NCBI RefSeq assembly: GCF_049942825.1
Contig: NZ_CP187970.1
Span: forward strand, 5,394,001-5,458,000
Direction of reading: 5' to 3'
From: Paenibacillus_G sp049942825
GTDB taxonomy: Bacteria > Bacillota > Bacilli > Paenibacillales > NBRC-103111
Length of the DNA stretch: 64,000 nt
Shown piece by piece: positions 57,293-64,000 of this stretch. The notes below the pieces were generated by a model. That model worked only from the letters and a program-made list of their open reading frames with translations. It ran no database searches and was not told the origin of the DNA. Position 1 is the first letter of the stretch, and every line of letters begins with the position of its first letter. The translations under genes were made by a program, and so were the position numbers.

Positions 57293-57886
57293 TCAATAGT
57301 TAAACCGTTCGATGATCATCGGCTGCAGCTGCTTGCCCGAAAGGGCGGCTTCACACGTTTCCATAATGAGGTCCATGCGGGCCACGAGCGAGTTCGGTTT
57401 GGCCGTAGGTGCATCCTGGCCGAATGGTACGAAATAGATGTTCTTGGTGATGAGCAGCTTGCCTACGTTCATTGCGTTCAGCCCTAATCCGTCGTTCGTA
57501 GAAATCGCCAGCACGAGAGGACGCCCGTTGCGCATCTGCGCTTTGGCTGCCATCAGCACCGGGCTTTCGGTCATGGCATTGGCCAGCTTGCTTGTCGTGT
57601 TCCCCGTGCAAGGGGCGATGACCATGACATCGAGCAGTTTCGAAGGTCCGAGCGGTTCTGCTTCAACAATTGAAGAAATAATATCATTTCCTGTGATGTC
57701 TTTCAACTGTTTTAGCCAATTTTCCGACGTGCCGAATCGGGTATCGGTCGTCAGAATCGTATTGGTTACAATCGGAATCACCTTCGCTCCGGCATCGATA
57801 AACCGCTGGATTTGCGGCATCACCTCTTCGAATGTGCAGTGGGAACCCGTGAGCGCAAAGCCCACCGTAATCTCTTTCCAATTCAT
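57293..57886 (-). CDS. spoVFB: Dipicolinate synthase subunit B (SpoVFB)
   Basis: 197-aa flavoprotein-like subunit of dipicolinate synthase, made in the mother cell. It has a flavodoxin/HFCD-type fold: N-terminal F-A-L-T-G-S-H-C-T-F and V-I-A-P-C-T-G-N-T-T-S-K-L-A-N. Its ATG overlaps the spoVFA stop (ATGA), so both subunits are co-translated. Dipicolinic acid formed by the pair goes to the spore core. Confidence 0.95.
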   Translation of the reverse strand: MNWKEITVGFALTGSHCTFEEVMPQIQRFIDAGAKVIPIVTNTILTTDTRFGTSENWLKQLKDITGNDIISSIVEAEPLGPSKLLDVMVIAPCTGNTTSKLANAMTESPVLMAAKAQMRNGRPLVLAISTNDGLGLNAMNVGKLLITKNIYFVPFGQDAPTAKPNSLVARMDLIMETCEAALSGKQLQPMIIERFNY

Positions 57887-58782
57887 ACCTCATTCCTCCT
57901 CGCTCTTGCCTCTTCCATGATGATGCGGGTAATCGTATCGGCAATGATCCTGCCCGCCGTCTTGGGTGCCACAATGCCCGGAAGTCCCGGAGCGAGCATC
58001 GCCTTCACCCCGCGCTTTTCCGCGAAGCGGAAATCCGTCCCTCCCGGCCTAGAAGCCAGATCGATAATCAGCGCCCGGTGCGGCATCTGTGCGATCACCT
58101 GAGCGGTGATAATCGGAGCGGGGATCGTATTAAACACATAATCCACTTGGGACGCCTGCGATTTCAGCTCTTCCGTACGGAACGGATTCATCCCCATCTC
58201 ATACGCTCTTGCAAAATATTCCGGTTTGTTCACGCCCACCTTCACGTTCGCCCCCATCCCCTGAAGCGTTCGGGCCAGCGTAATGCCGGTGCGGCCGAAC
58301 CCAAGCACCAAGGCCGTGGAACCGTGAATCGTAATGTCGGTATTCTGGATCGCCATCATGATGGCCCCTTCGGCCGTCGGGATGGAATTGTAGATCGCCA
58401 CGTCGTCCCGGTCGAACAATTCGACGATACCGATCCCGCTCTCCGCACAGAGCTCTCGTAAGTAAGGTTTAGCCATGCCTGTGAAGACCTTGGCATGCTT
58501 CGGCAGCGCCGCAATATGTTCCCGAGTCAATCGAAGTTCCGCGGATGAGAAAAGCGAGTCGATTCTTCCGCTGTCATCGGTTCCGACGGCAGGCAGGATC
58601 ACCGCATCCATGCCCTCCAGCGCCTCCGGGGTGAACTCGGCCTTGGTAATGCCGCTAAAGGCGTTCTGCAGGTTGTCGAAGCCGATCAACAGAACCGTGG
58701 CATCCAGCTCGGAGCACTTGCTGATCACCTCGAGCTGCCGGGCATCTCCGCCGATCAGTGCCACTTGAATTCCGGTCAGCAT
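57883..58782 (-). CDS. spoVFA: Dipicolinate synthase subunit A (SpoVFA)
   Basis: 299-aa NAD(P)-binding subunit. The Rossmann motif V-L-G-F-G-R-T-G-I-T-L-A lies in the second half and an N-terminal catalytic region precedes it (I-G-G-D-A-R-Q-L-E). It oxidises the dihydrodipicolinate-branch intermediate to dipicolinate with SpoVFB. A possible sigma-K promoter lies about 175 bases upstream. GAGGTGAGG precedes the ATG. Confidence 0.95.
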   Translation of the reverse strand: MLTGIQVALIGGDARQLEVISKCSELDATVLLIGFDNLQNAFSGITKAEFTPEALEGMDAVILPAVGTDDSGRIDSLFSSAELRLTREHIAALPKHAKVFTGMAKPYLRELCAESGIGIVELFDRDDVAIYNSIPTAEGAIMMAIQNTDITIHGSTALVLGFGRTGITLARTLQGMGANVKVGVNKPEYFARAYEMGMNPFRTEELKSQASQVDYVFNTIPAPIITAQVIAQMPHRALIIDLASRPGGTDFRFAEKRGVKAMLAPGLPGIVAPKTAGRIIADTITRIIMEEARARRNEV

Positions 58783-58956
58783 CCATCCTCACCTCTTTCT
58801 TCTAATAAAATGACGACCGCATCCCGCGCTCCGGCCCATGCCAAGGCAGTGCCCCCCTACTAGCCGCGGAAGCACCGCCCTGCCGTATGAAGCTCCCGGA
58901 TCTTACAGGATGGGCGGCACGATAGCACGGAAACCTCTCGGCCGCTTTCGATAAAT

Positions 58957-58985
58957 CATCTTATGCCGGTGCCCACCGATGGGTT
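58957..58985 (-). promoter_or_regulatory. Possible sigma-K promoter of spoVFA-spoVFB
   Basis: Minus strand AACC (58982-58985), 16-base spacer, CATAAGATG (58957-58965). This matches the sigma-K pattern mACm-N16-CATANNNTA at all but the last base. Known sigma-K control of spoVF in B. subtilis supports it. The leader would be about 165 bases. Confidence 0.45.
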
Positions 58986-59049
58986 CCAATCCCGGCGACG
59001 GCCGGCAAGAAGTCCGGACAGACGGCCGCTCTTTCATGGAACACAAAAA

Positions 59050-59092
59050 AGCGCCCTCCGGGCAGCGGCAGAGCCGCAGTCCGAAAGACGCT
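59050..59092 (-). terminator. Intrinsic terminator of dut
   Basis: Imperfect long hairpin with AGCG/CGCT ends and an inner GCGGC/GCCGC stem, followed on the minus strand by TTTTTTGTG. It lies about 36 bases after the dut stop. Confidence 0.75.
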
Positions 59093-59128
59093 GGGTTCCT
59101 TATATTTGTTTCCTTCGTGCACCGACGC

Positions 59129-59584
59129 TTACCTGGTGCCCGTATGCCCGAAGCCGCCGGCTCCGCGAACCGTCGCCCCCAGCTCCTCCACTTCCGTCAG
59201 GTTGACCTGAGGAACAAGCTGGAACACCATCTGCGCGATGCGCTCCCCCCGCTCGATGACGAATGGTTCCTGCCCGTGATTGATGAGCAGCACCTTGACT
59301 TCGCCGCGGTAATCGGCATCGATCGTCCCAGGCGAGTTCAGCGCCGTAATGCCGTGCTTGAACGCAAGACCGCTGCGGGGGCGGATCTGCGCTTCGAGCT
59401 CCGCCGGCATCGCCAGGGCGAACCCGGCCGACACGAGCGCCCGCTCACCGGGAGCAAGTGTCATCGGCTCTTCGATGGCCGCATGCAGATCGAAGCCGCT
59501 CGCCAGCTCCGACATCTTCTGCGGCAGCGGCAGTCCGTCGCTGCCAGGCAGGCGCTTGATCTCTACTACAAAGGGGTTAGACAA
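59129..59584 (-). CDS. dut: dUTP diphosphatase
   Basis: 151-aa trimeric dUTPase that removes dUTP and supplies dUMP. All five family motifs are present in order: S-G-F-D-L-H-A-A, R-P-R-S-G-L-A, G-T-I-D-A-D-Y-R-G-E-V, R-G-E-R-I-A-Q-M-V and G-G-F-G-H-T-G-T-R. The start is a TTG at 59584, six bases after GGAGGG, and it overlaps the mlpA stop by eight bases. Confidence 0.96.
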   Translation of the reverse strand: MSNPFVVEIKRLPGSDGLPLPQKMSELASGFDLHAAIEEPMTLAPGERALVSAGFALAMPAELEAQIRPRSGLAFKHGITALNSPGTIDADYRGEVKVLLINHGQEPFVIERGERIAQMVFQLVPQVNLTEVEELGATVRGAGGFGHTGTR

Positions 59585-60827
59585 GAATATCCCTCCTGAA
59601 GCCCTGGATCGCGGCATCGTTCTGCCCCACCATCGCTACAGCGAAGGGATTCGACAGCATGCTGCCGATCAGGCTGCTGATGTGCTCCATCTCCACCGCT
59701 TCCACACGCTCGATCATCTCATCCAAGCTGTAGTGGCGGCCGAGCATCAGCTCGTTCTTCCCAAGACGGTTCATGCGGGCAGAAGTGCTCTCGAGGCTGA
59801 GGATCAGGCTGCCTTTCATCTGCTCCTTGCCCTTGCGCAGCTCAGCCTCCGACAGCCCTTTCTCCTTGAGCTCGGACATCATCTCGAGGGTCACCTTCAG
59901 CACTTCATCCGTCTGCTTCGGCGCCGTTCCCGTATAGATCGTGAACAGACCGCCGTCCTGGTAGGACGTATGGTACGAGTAGACGGAGTATGCCAACCCC
60001 CGCTTCTCCCGGATTTCCTGGAAGAGGCGGGAGCTCATGCCGCCGCCGATCGCATTGTTGAGCAGCACCATCGCATAGAGGCGCTCATCCTTAGCGGACA
60101 GGCCCGGAAGCGACAGACAGATATGGTTCTGCTCGGTCTTTTTCTTATGATACTGGAGGTTGCTGTGGAACGAGAGCGGCGTCTCTTCCGCCGGTGTTCC
60201 ATGAGCGGCAAACGCTCCGAAGTGCTTCTCCATCAAGGCGATGACATCGTCGTTCACATTGCCTGCGATGCTGATGACCGTATTGCCGACCGTATAATGG
60301 GAATTCATGTACTCCCGAAGCGTTCCGGAATCCATGGCCGCAAGGTTCTCCTGCGTCCCGATGATCGTATACCCGAGCGAGTGGTCCTCGAACGCCGCTT
60401 TGGCAATGAGATCATGCACCATATCGTCCGGCGTATCCTCATACATGGAGATTTCCTCATAGATGACATTCTTCTCCTTGGCCAGCTCCACCGGATCGAG
60501 CACCGAATGGAAGAACATATCGGCCAGCACATCCACGGCCAGCGGCAGGTGCTCGTCAAGCACCTTACAGTAGTAGCAGGTATATTCCTTGGAGGTAAAT
60601 GCGTTAACGTTACCTCCGATGCCGTCGAAAATCTCGGCGATATCTTTGGCGCTGTATCTATCCGTGCCCTTGAAGAGCATATGTTCGATGAAATGCGAGA
60701 TCCCGTTCTGGCTTTGGCTCTCGTGGCGCGATCCGGTTTTGACCCAGATGCCGAATGCGGCGGAACGGGTGGTGGGAATCTTCTCCACAACGACCCGAAG
60801 CCCGTTAGTCAATGTATATTTGTCCAA
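59577..60827 (-). CDS. mlpA: MlpA (YmxG) M16 family zinc protease
   Basis: 416-aa peptidase M16 protein with an intact inverted zinc motif His45-x-x-Glu48-His49 (H-F-I-E-H-M-L-F-K-G-T). It resembles mitochondrial processing peptidase beta-like bacterial proteins. The start is TTG at 60827, eight bases after GGAGG. It is the third M16 gene in the window and sits directly before dut, after ylxY and pnp, in the conserved order. Confidence 0.95.
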   Translation of the reverse strand: MDKYTLTNGLRVVVEKIPTTRSAAFGIWVKTGSRHESQSQNGISHFIEHMLFKGTDRYSAKDIAEIFDGIGGNVNAFTSKEYTCYYCKVLDEHLPLAVDVLADMFFHSVLDPVELAKEKNVIYEEISMYEDTPDDMVHDLIAKAAFEDHSLGYTIIGTQENLAAMDSGTLREYMNSHYTVGNTVISIAGNVNDDVIALMEKHFGAFAAHGTPAEETPLSFHSNLQYHKKKTEQNHICLSLPGLSAKDERLYAMVLLNNAIGGGMSSRLFQEIREKRGLAYSVYSYHTSYQDGGLFTIYTGTAPKQTDEVLKVTLEMMSELKEKGLSEAELRKGKEQMKGSLILSLESTSARMNRLGKNELMLGRHYSLDEMIERVEAVEMEHISSLIGSMLSNPFAVAMVGQNDAAIQGFRRDILV

Positions 60828-60975
60828 GCAGGAAGCCTCCTCAGCTAGCTATGTAGTATAAGACCATGGGCCCGGCGGGCGGACCCGGATTCTCCCGCGC
60901 GAACAGCAGGGCGACCGGAAGAGGAGCCTTTTCCACTTTCCGGTACGGCAGGAAACCCTTCATTAGATATTATCA

Positions 60976-62022
60976 CTATTGCCCGGTGGACTCAACTTCG
61001 TGCAGCCGTTCCGGCGAAATGACTTCAGAAACCGTGCCGAGCGCCAGCCCCTTGGAGCGAATCGCCTGAATCATTCCCTTCAGCGCAGCTCTGCTGGAGG
61101 AGGTGGGATGCATGAGAATCAGCGTTCCCGGGGTTACCTTGGTCTGCACTTTATGGACGATGGAGGAAGGCTCCGGCTTCTTCCAGTCGACCGTATCGAG
61201 CGTCCACAGGATCGTTCGCAGCTTGAGCTCATGCGCGACCTGCACGGTAGTCTGGTTGTAATCTCCTGACGGCGGGGCGAACAGCTTGTTCTTCACCCCA
61301 ACCTCGCCGGTCAGCAGGGCCTCCGTCTTCGAAATTTCATTCAGATTGCTCATGCGGTCCAGCTTGCTCATGTTCTTATGGGAGTAAGCGTGATTGCCCG
61401 CTTCGTGCCCTTCGGAGAGAATCCGCCGGGCGGTCTCGGCATTCTTCTTCAGCCACATCCCGTCAAAAAAGAACGTCGCATGGACCCCCTCCTGGCGCAG
61501 CGTTGCCAGCATGGGCTCCAAAAACTCGTCCCCCCAGGCGACGTTAATCATCAGGGCGACCATCTTCTTCTTCGGATTGCCCATGTAGACCGGCTGGGGG
61601 CCGAGCTGATCAAGCCCGATCGCCGGCGGAATCTCCTTATAGACCAGCTTCAGCGGTTCCCGGTAGCCCTGCTGCTTCATAAGCTCCAGCGTCGCCTCCA
61701 CGTCCACCTCCAGCCCATTGTAGCCCGGCACCGCCTTCCATACCGGGTCGATCCGGGCATTGACGGGGGCTTCCCGGCGCTTCTCCGCCTCCGCCTGGAT
61801 CCGCTGAAGCATCTCGCTGCGCCCCTCCTCCTGCTCATCTCCAGTTACCAACCGGACGGCGGCTTCCACCGCTTCCATCGCAGGCACCCTGCCTGCCGCG
61901 GGAGCAGCCGCTGCCTGCTCGCGGGCCCGGGCGGCAAATTCGTTCACCGCCTCGGAGTTCTCAATCCCCACGAACAGCAGGCCCAAACAAACCGCTGCTG
62001 TTGCTATAGGATAGCGTTTCAT
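60976..62022 (-). CDS. ylxY: YlxY, polysaccharide-deacetylase-like exported protein
   Basis: 348-aa protein with an N-terminal signal/anchor (residues 1-26), an Ala/Glu-rich stretch, and a NodB-type domain from about residue 155. The second metal motif H-A-Y-S-H is intact, but the first motif (normally T-F-D-D-G) reads I-N-V-A-W-G-D-E, so the base-catalyst Asp is changed. Activity as a deacetylase is therefore uncertain, as for B. subtilis YlxY. The start is the ATG at 62022, seven bases after AGGAG. It lies between pnp and mlpA. Confidence 0.92.
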   Translation of the reverse strand: MKRYPIATAAVCLGLLFVGIENSEAVNEFAARAREQAAAAPAAGRVPAMEAVEAAVRLVTGDEQEEGRSEMLQRIQAEAEKRREAPVNARIDPVWKAVPGYNGLEVDVEATLELMKQQGYREPLKLVYKEIPPAIGLDQLGPQPVYMGNPKKKMVALMINVAWGDEFLEPMLATLRQEGVHATFFFDGMWLKKNAETARRILSEGHEAGNHAYSHKNMSKLDRMSNLNEISKTEALLTGEVGVKNKLFAPPSGDYNQTTVQVAHELKLRTILWTLDTVDWKKPEPSSIVHKVQTKVTPGTLILMHPTSSSRAALKGMIQAIRSKGLALGTVSEVISPERLHEVESTGQ

Positions 62023-62127
62023 GATCATTCTCCTGTCGCATCACCGTTTGTCCCATACTTATGCGGCGGCGGACAGGTTTAGACCCGGCTTCTCCCCGGT
62101 TCCCCCGGCTGGTGCACAAAGCAAAAA

Positions 62128-62178
62128 AGAGACAGACTGCTCTGACTCTTTCTTCGTGTGCCTGCCGGAAGGCAGGCG
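62128..62178 (-). terminator. Tandem hairpins with terminator after pnp
   Basis: Reading the minus strand: first GCCTGCC-TTCC-GGCAGGC (62161-62178, no U-run), then AGAGTCAGA-GCAG-TCTGTCTCT (62128-62149, one mismatch) followed by TTTTTGC. The second is the probable terminator; the first may protect the mRNA end. Confidence 0.75.
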
Positions 62179-62192
62179 GCTATGCGATTGTC

Positions 62193-63998
62193 TTAGGCTT
62201 GGGCCGGCGCTTCAGCGGTCAGCACGGCTTTGCGGGACAGGTTGACGCGGCCTTGGCCGTCAATCTCGGTCACTTTCACCGTAATCTGGTCGCCGATCTT
62301 CACGGCGTCTTCCACTTTGGCTACCCGTTCGGTAGACAGCTGCGAGATATGAACGAGACCGTCCTTACCCGGCAGGATTTCAACGAAGGCGCCGAACTTC
62401 TCGATCCGCTTGACGGTGCCGAGGTAGATCTCGCCGACGATGACTTCGCGTACGATTCCTTCGATAATCTGGCGTGCCTTCTCGTTCATCTCCTGATTCG
62501 AGGAAGCGATGAAGACGCGGCCGTCCTGTTCGATGTCGATCTTTACGCCGGTTTCTTCGATGATCTTGTTGATGATTTTGCCGCCCGCTCCGATGACATC
62601 GCGGATCTTATCCGGATTGATCTGCATCGTGAGGATCTTCGGCGCGTATTTCGACAGCGAAGACTTCGGCTCCGTAATGCGCTCCAGCATTTTGTTCAGG
62701 ATGTGCATCCGGCCTACTTTGGCCTGCTCGAGCGACTGGGTCAGGATGCTGCGGTCGATCCCGTCGATCTTGATGTCCATCTGCAGCGCCGTCACGCCCT
62801 TCGCGGTACCGGCCACTTTGAAGTCCATGTCGCCAAGGTGATCTTCCATCCCCTGAATATCGGAGAGAATCGAGAAGTGCTCCCCGTCCTTGATCAGACC
62901 CATCGCCACACCGGCTACCGGCGCTTTGATCGGCACCCCGGCATCCATCAGCGCCAGCGTGCTCGCGCAGATGCTCGCCTGGGAGGTGGAGCCGTTGGAT
63001 TCCAGCACCTCGGATACGAGACGGATCGTGTACGGGAAGTCGGTTTCGTTCGGAATGATCGGCTCGAGCGCACGCTCACCGAGTGCACCGTGTCCGATCT
63101 CGCGGCGGCCCGGAGGACGAAGCGGTCTGGCTTCCCCTACGGAGAACGGAGGGAAGTTATAGTGGTGCATGAAACGCTTCGATTCTTCGAGATCGATCCC
63201 GTCGAGAATCTGAACATCGCCGAGGGCACCGAGGGTGCAGATGCTGAGCGCCTGTGTTTGTCCGCGTGTGAAGAGGCCGGAGCCGTGCGTGCGCGGCAGC
63301 AGGGAGATATCGCATTCGATCGGACGAATCTCATCGAGGCCACGGCCGTCGGGACGTACCTTGTCATGCGTAATGAGGCGTCTGACTTCTTCCTTGACGA
63401 TATCGTACAGGGTTTCCTTGACGTCGGCCATCTTCTCCGGCGTTTCGGCGTACACGAGGGCAAAATGCTCCTTCGCTTCGGCATTCACCGCATCGATCGC
63501 TTCCTGGCGGGCATGCTTTTCCTGCACCTTGATCGCTTCGATCAGACGGGCCTGGGCGAATTCACGCACCGCCGCGCTGACTTCCGCGTCCACCGCGTGC
63601 AGCTTCACTTCCATCTTCGGCTTGCCGGCTTCGGCAACGAGCTGCTCCTGCACCGCGACGATCTTACGGATCTCGTCGTGGCCGAACATGATCGCTTCGA
63701 GCATCACTTCCTCCGGCACTTCGTCCGCTCCCGCTTCCACCATCATAATGGCGTCTTTGGTACCCGCTACCACGAGGTGAATATCGCTCTTCTCCGCCTG
63801 CTCCAGCGTCGGATTGATCACGAATTGGCCATCCACGCGGCCGACGATCACACCACCCACAGGGCCGTTAAACGGCACGTCGGAGATGCTCAGCGCCGCG
63901 GAGGTTCCGATCATGGCTGCAATCTCGGGAGAGCAGTCCTGGTCTACGCTCATCACGATATTGGCGATCTGTACGTCGTTGCGGAACCCTTCCGGGAA
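62193..63998 (-). CDS. pnp: Polynucleotide phosphorylase, N-terminus outside the window
   Basis: C-terminal about 600 residues of PNPase, a phosphorolytic 3'-5' exoribonuclease. The frame stays open to the window edge (F-P-E-G-F-R-N-D-V-Q-I-A-N then V-M-S-V-D-Q-D-C-S-P-E), so the GTG at 63956 is internal. It contains the rest of RNase PH domain 1, the helical linker, RNase PH domain 2 (P-L-R-P-P-G-R-R-E-I-G-H-G, S-N-G-S-T-S-Q-A-S), a KH domain (I-G-A-G-G-K-I-I) and an S1 domain (V-G-E-I-Y-L-G-T-V). It ends with a short Ala/Pro tail. Confidence 0.97.
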   Translation of the reverse strand, partial: FPEGFRNDVQIANIVMSVDQDCSPEIAAMIGTSAALSISDVPFNGPVGGVIVGRVDGQFVINPTLEQAEKSDIHLVVAGTKDAIMMVEAGADEVPEEVMLEAIMFGHDEIRKIVAVQEQLVAEAGKPKMEVKLHAVDAEVSAAVREFAQARLIEAIKVQEKHARQEAIDAVNAEAKEHFALVYAETPEKMADVKETLYDIVKEEVRRLITHDKVRPDGRGLDEIRPIECDISLLPRTHGSGLFTRGQTQALSICTLGALGDVQILDGIDLEESKRFMHHYNFPPFSVGEARPLRPPGRREIGHGALGERALEPIIPNETDFPYTIRLVSEVLESNGSTSQASICASTLALMDAGVPIKAPVAGVAMGLIKDGEHFSILSDIQGMEDHLGDMDFKVAGTAKGVTALQMDIKIDGIDRSILTQSLEQAKVGRMHILNKMLERITEPKSSLSKYAPKILTMQINPDKIRDVIGAGGKIINKIIEETGVKIDIEQDGRVFIASSNQEMNEKARQIIEGIVREVIVGEIYLGTVKRIEKFGAFVEILPGKDGLVHISQLSTERVAKVEDAVKIGDQITVKVTEIDGQGRVNLSRKAVLTAEAPAQA

Positions 63999-64000
63999 CA

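Larger units (their letters stand above)
58783..59128. other. Intergenic stretch upstream of spoVFA
   Basis: About 345 bases without a gene. The left half is the spoVFA leader, the middle holds a possible sigma-K promoter, and the right end holds the dut terminator. No other structure is recognised. Confidence 0.5.

Noticed and set aside
58783..58860. Sigma-K promoter close to spoVFA (CATTTTATT)
   Set aside because: It fits the -10 poorly and has no AC element 16 bases upstream; the match at 58957-58985 is better.
1..64000. tRNA, rRNA, insertion sequences, prophage or integrase genes
   Set aside because: No cloverleaf, rRNA-like stretch, transposase or integrase motif was recognised on either strand. 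The gene content is ordinary chromosomal.

Overview
The window looks like a chromosomal piece of a high-GC, spore-forming Bacillota, most likely Paenibacillus. Spore genes are frequent (gerA/gerC/gerB homologues, spoVS, sleB, spoVFA/spoVFB, an spoIIIE/ftsK translocase, ricA). Much of the right two thirds also follows the Bacillus subtilis gene order pnpA-ylxY-mlpA-dut-spoVF-asd-dapG-dapA-rnjB-tepA-ylzJ-spoIIIE-ymfF/H/I/J/K/M-pgsA-cinA-recA-rny-ymdB-spoVS-miaB-ricA. No rRNA, tRNA, CRISPR array, prophage or insertion sequence was seen. Almost everything after 3.5 kb lies on the minus strand.

Layout. (1) 1-3.4 kb, plus strand: a germinant-receptor operon in the order gerA (5' end cut off) - gerC - gerB. 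(2) 3.6-11.9 kb, minus strand: a catabolic cluster for Amadori (fructosyl-amino acid) compounds. It has an ABC importer without its own ATPase (frlO-frlN-frlM), an FrlC-type epimerase, a secreted L-asparaginase, an FrlB/FraB-type deglycase, an FrlD-type kinase and a GntR/UTRA regulator. Three promoters share one AT-rich, operator-like element built on TATAAC half-sites. The asparaginase suggests fructose-asparagine as a substrate, by analogy with the Salmonella fra system. (3) 12.1-23.4 kb, mostly minus strand: an HPr/Crh-like protein, a small membrane protein, HrpB helicase, a paired short-chain CHR (chromate-type) transporter, YmaF, a two-gene ywbE unit, a copper-type P-ATPase with a SafE/TauE membrane protein and a convergent YtkA-like protein, NikR and a small unknown protein. 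(4) 23.6-31.5 kb: ricA and miaB, pduL, a 2-oxoacid:ferredoxin oxidoreductase (korAB), a membrane-type dipeptidase, spoVS and ymdB. (5) 31.5-32.5 kb: about 960 bp without a gene, holding strong hairpins and a tandem array with alternating 109/106-bp units. (6) 32.5-64 kb: RNA decay, DNA repair, envelope, M16 peptidase, spore and lysine/dipicolinate genes in conserved order, ending inside pnp.

How the genes work together. In region 2, a secreted asparaginase, an importer, a kinase and a deglycase would make a complete route from fructosyl-amino acids to glucose 6-phosphate plus amino acid. In region 6, asd, dapG and dapA feed the diaminopimelate/lysine branch, and spoVFA/spoVFB divert its intermediate to dipicolinic acid in the mother cell. 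RNase Y, RNase J, PNPase, YmdB and RicA together form a cluster around mRNA decay. Coordinates were read by eye and computed by hand. Functional calls rest on recalled family motifs and gene order, not on a database search.
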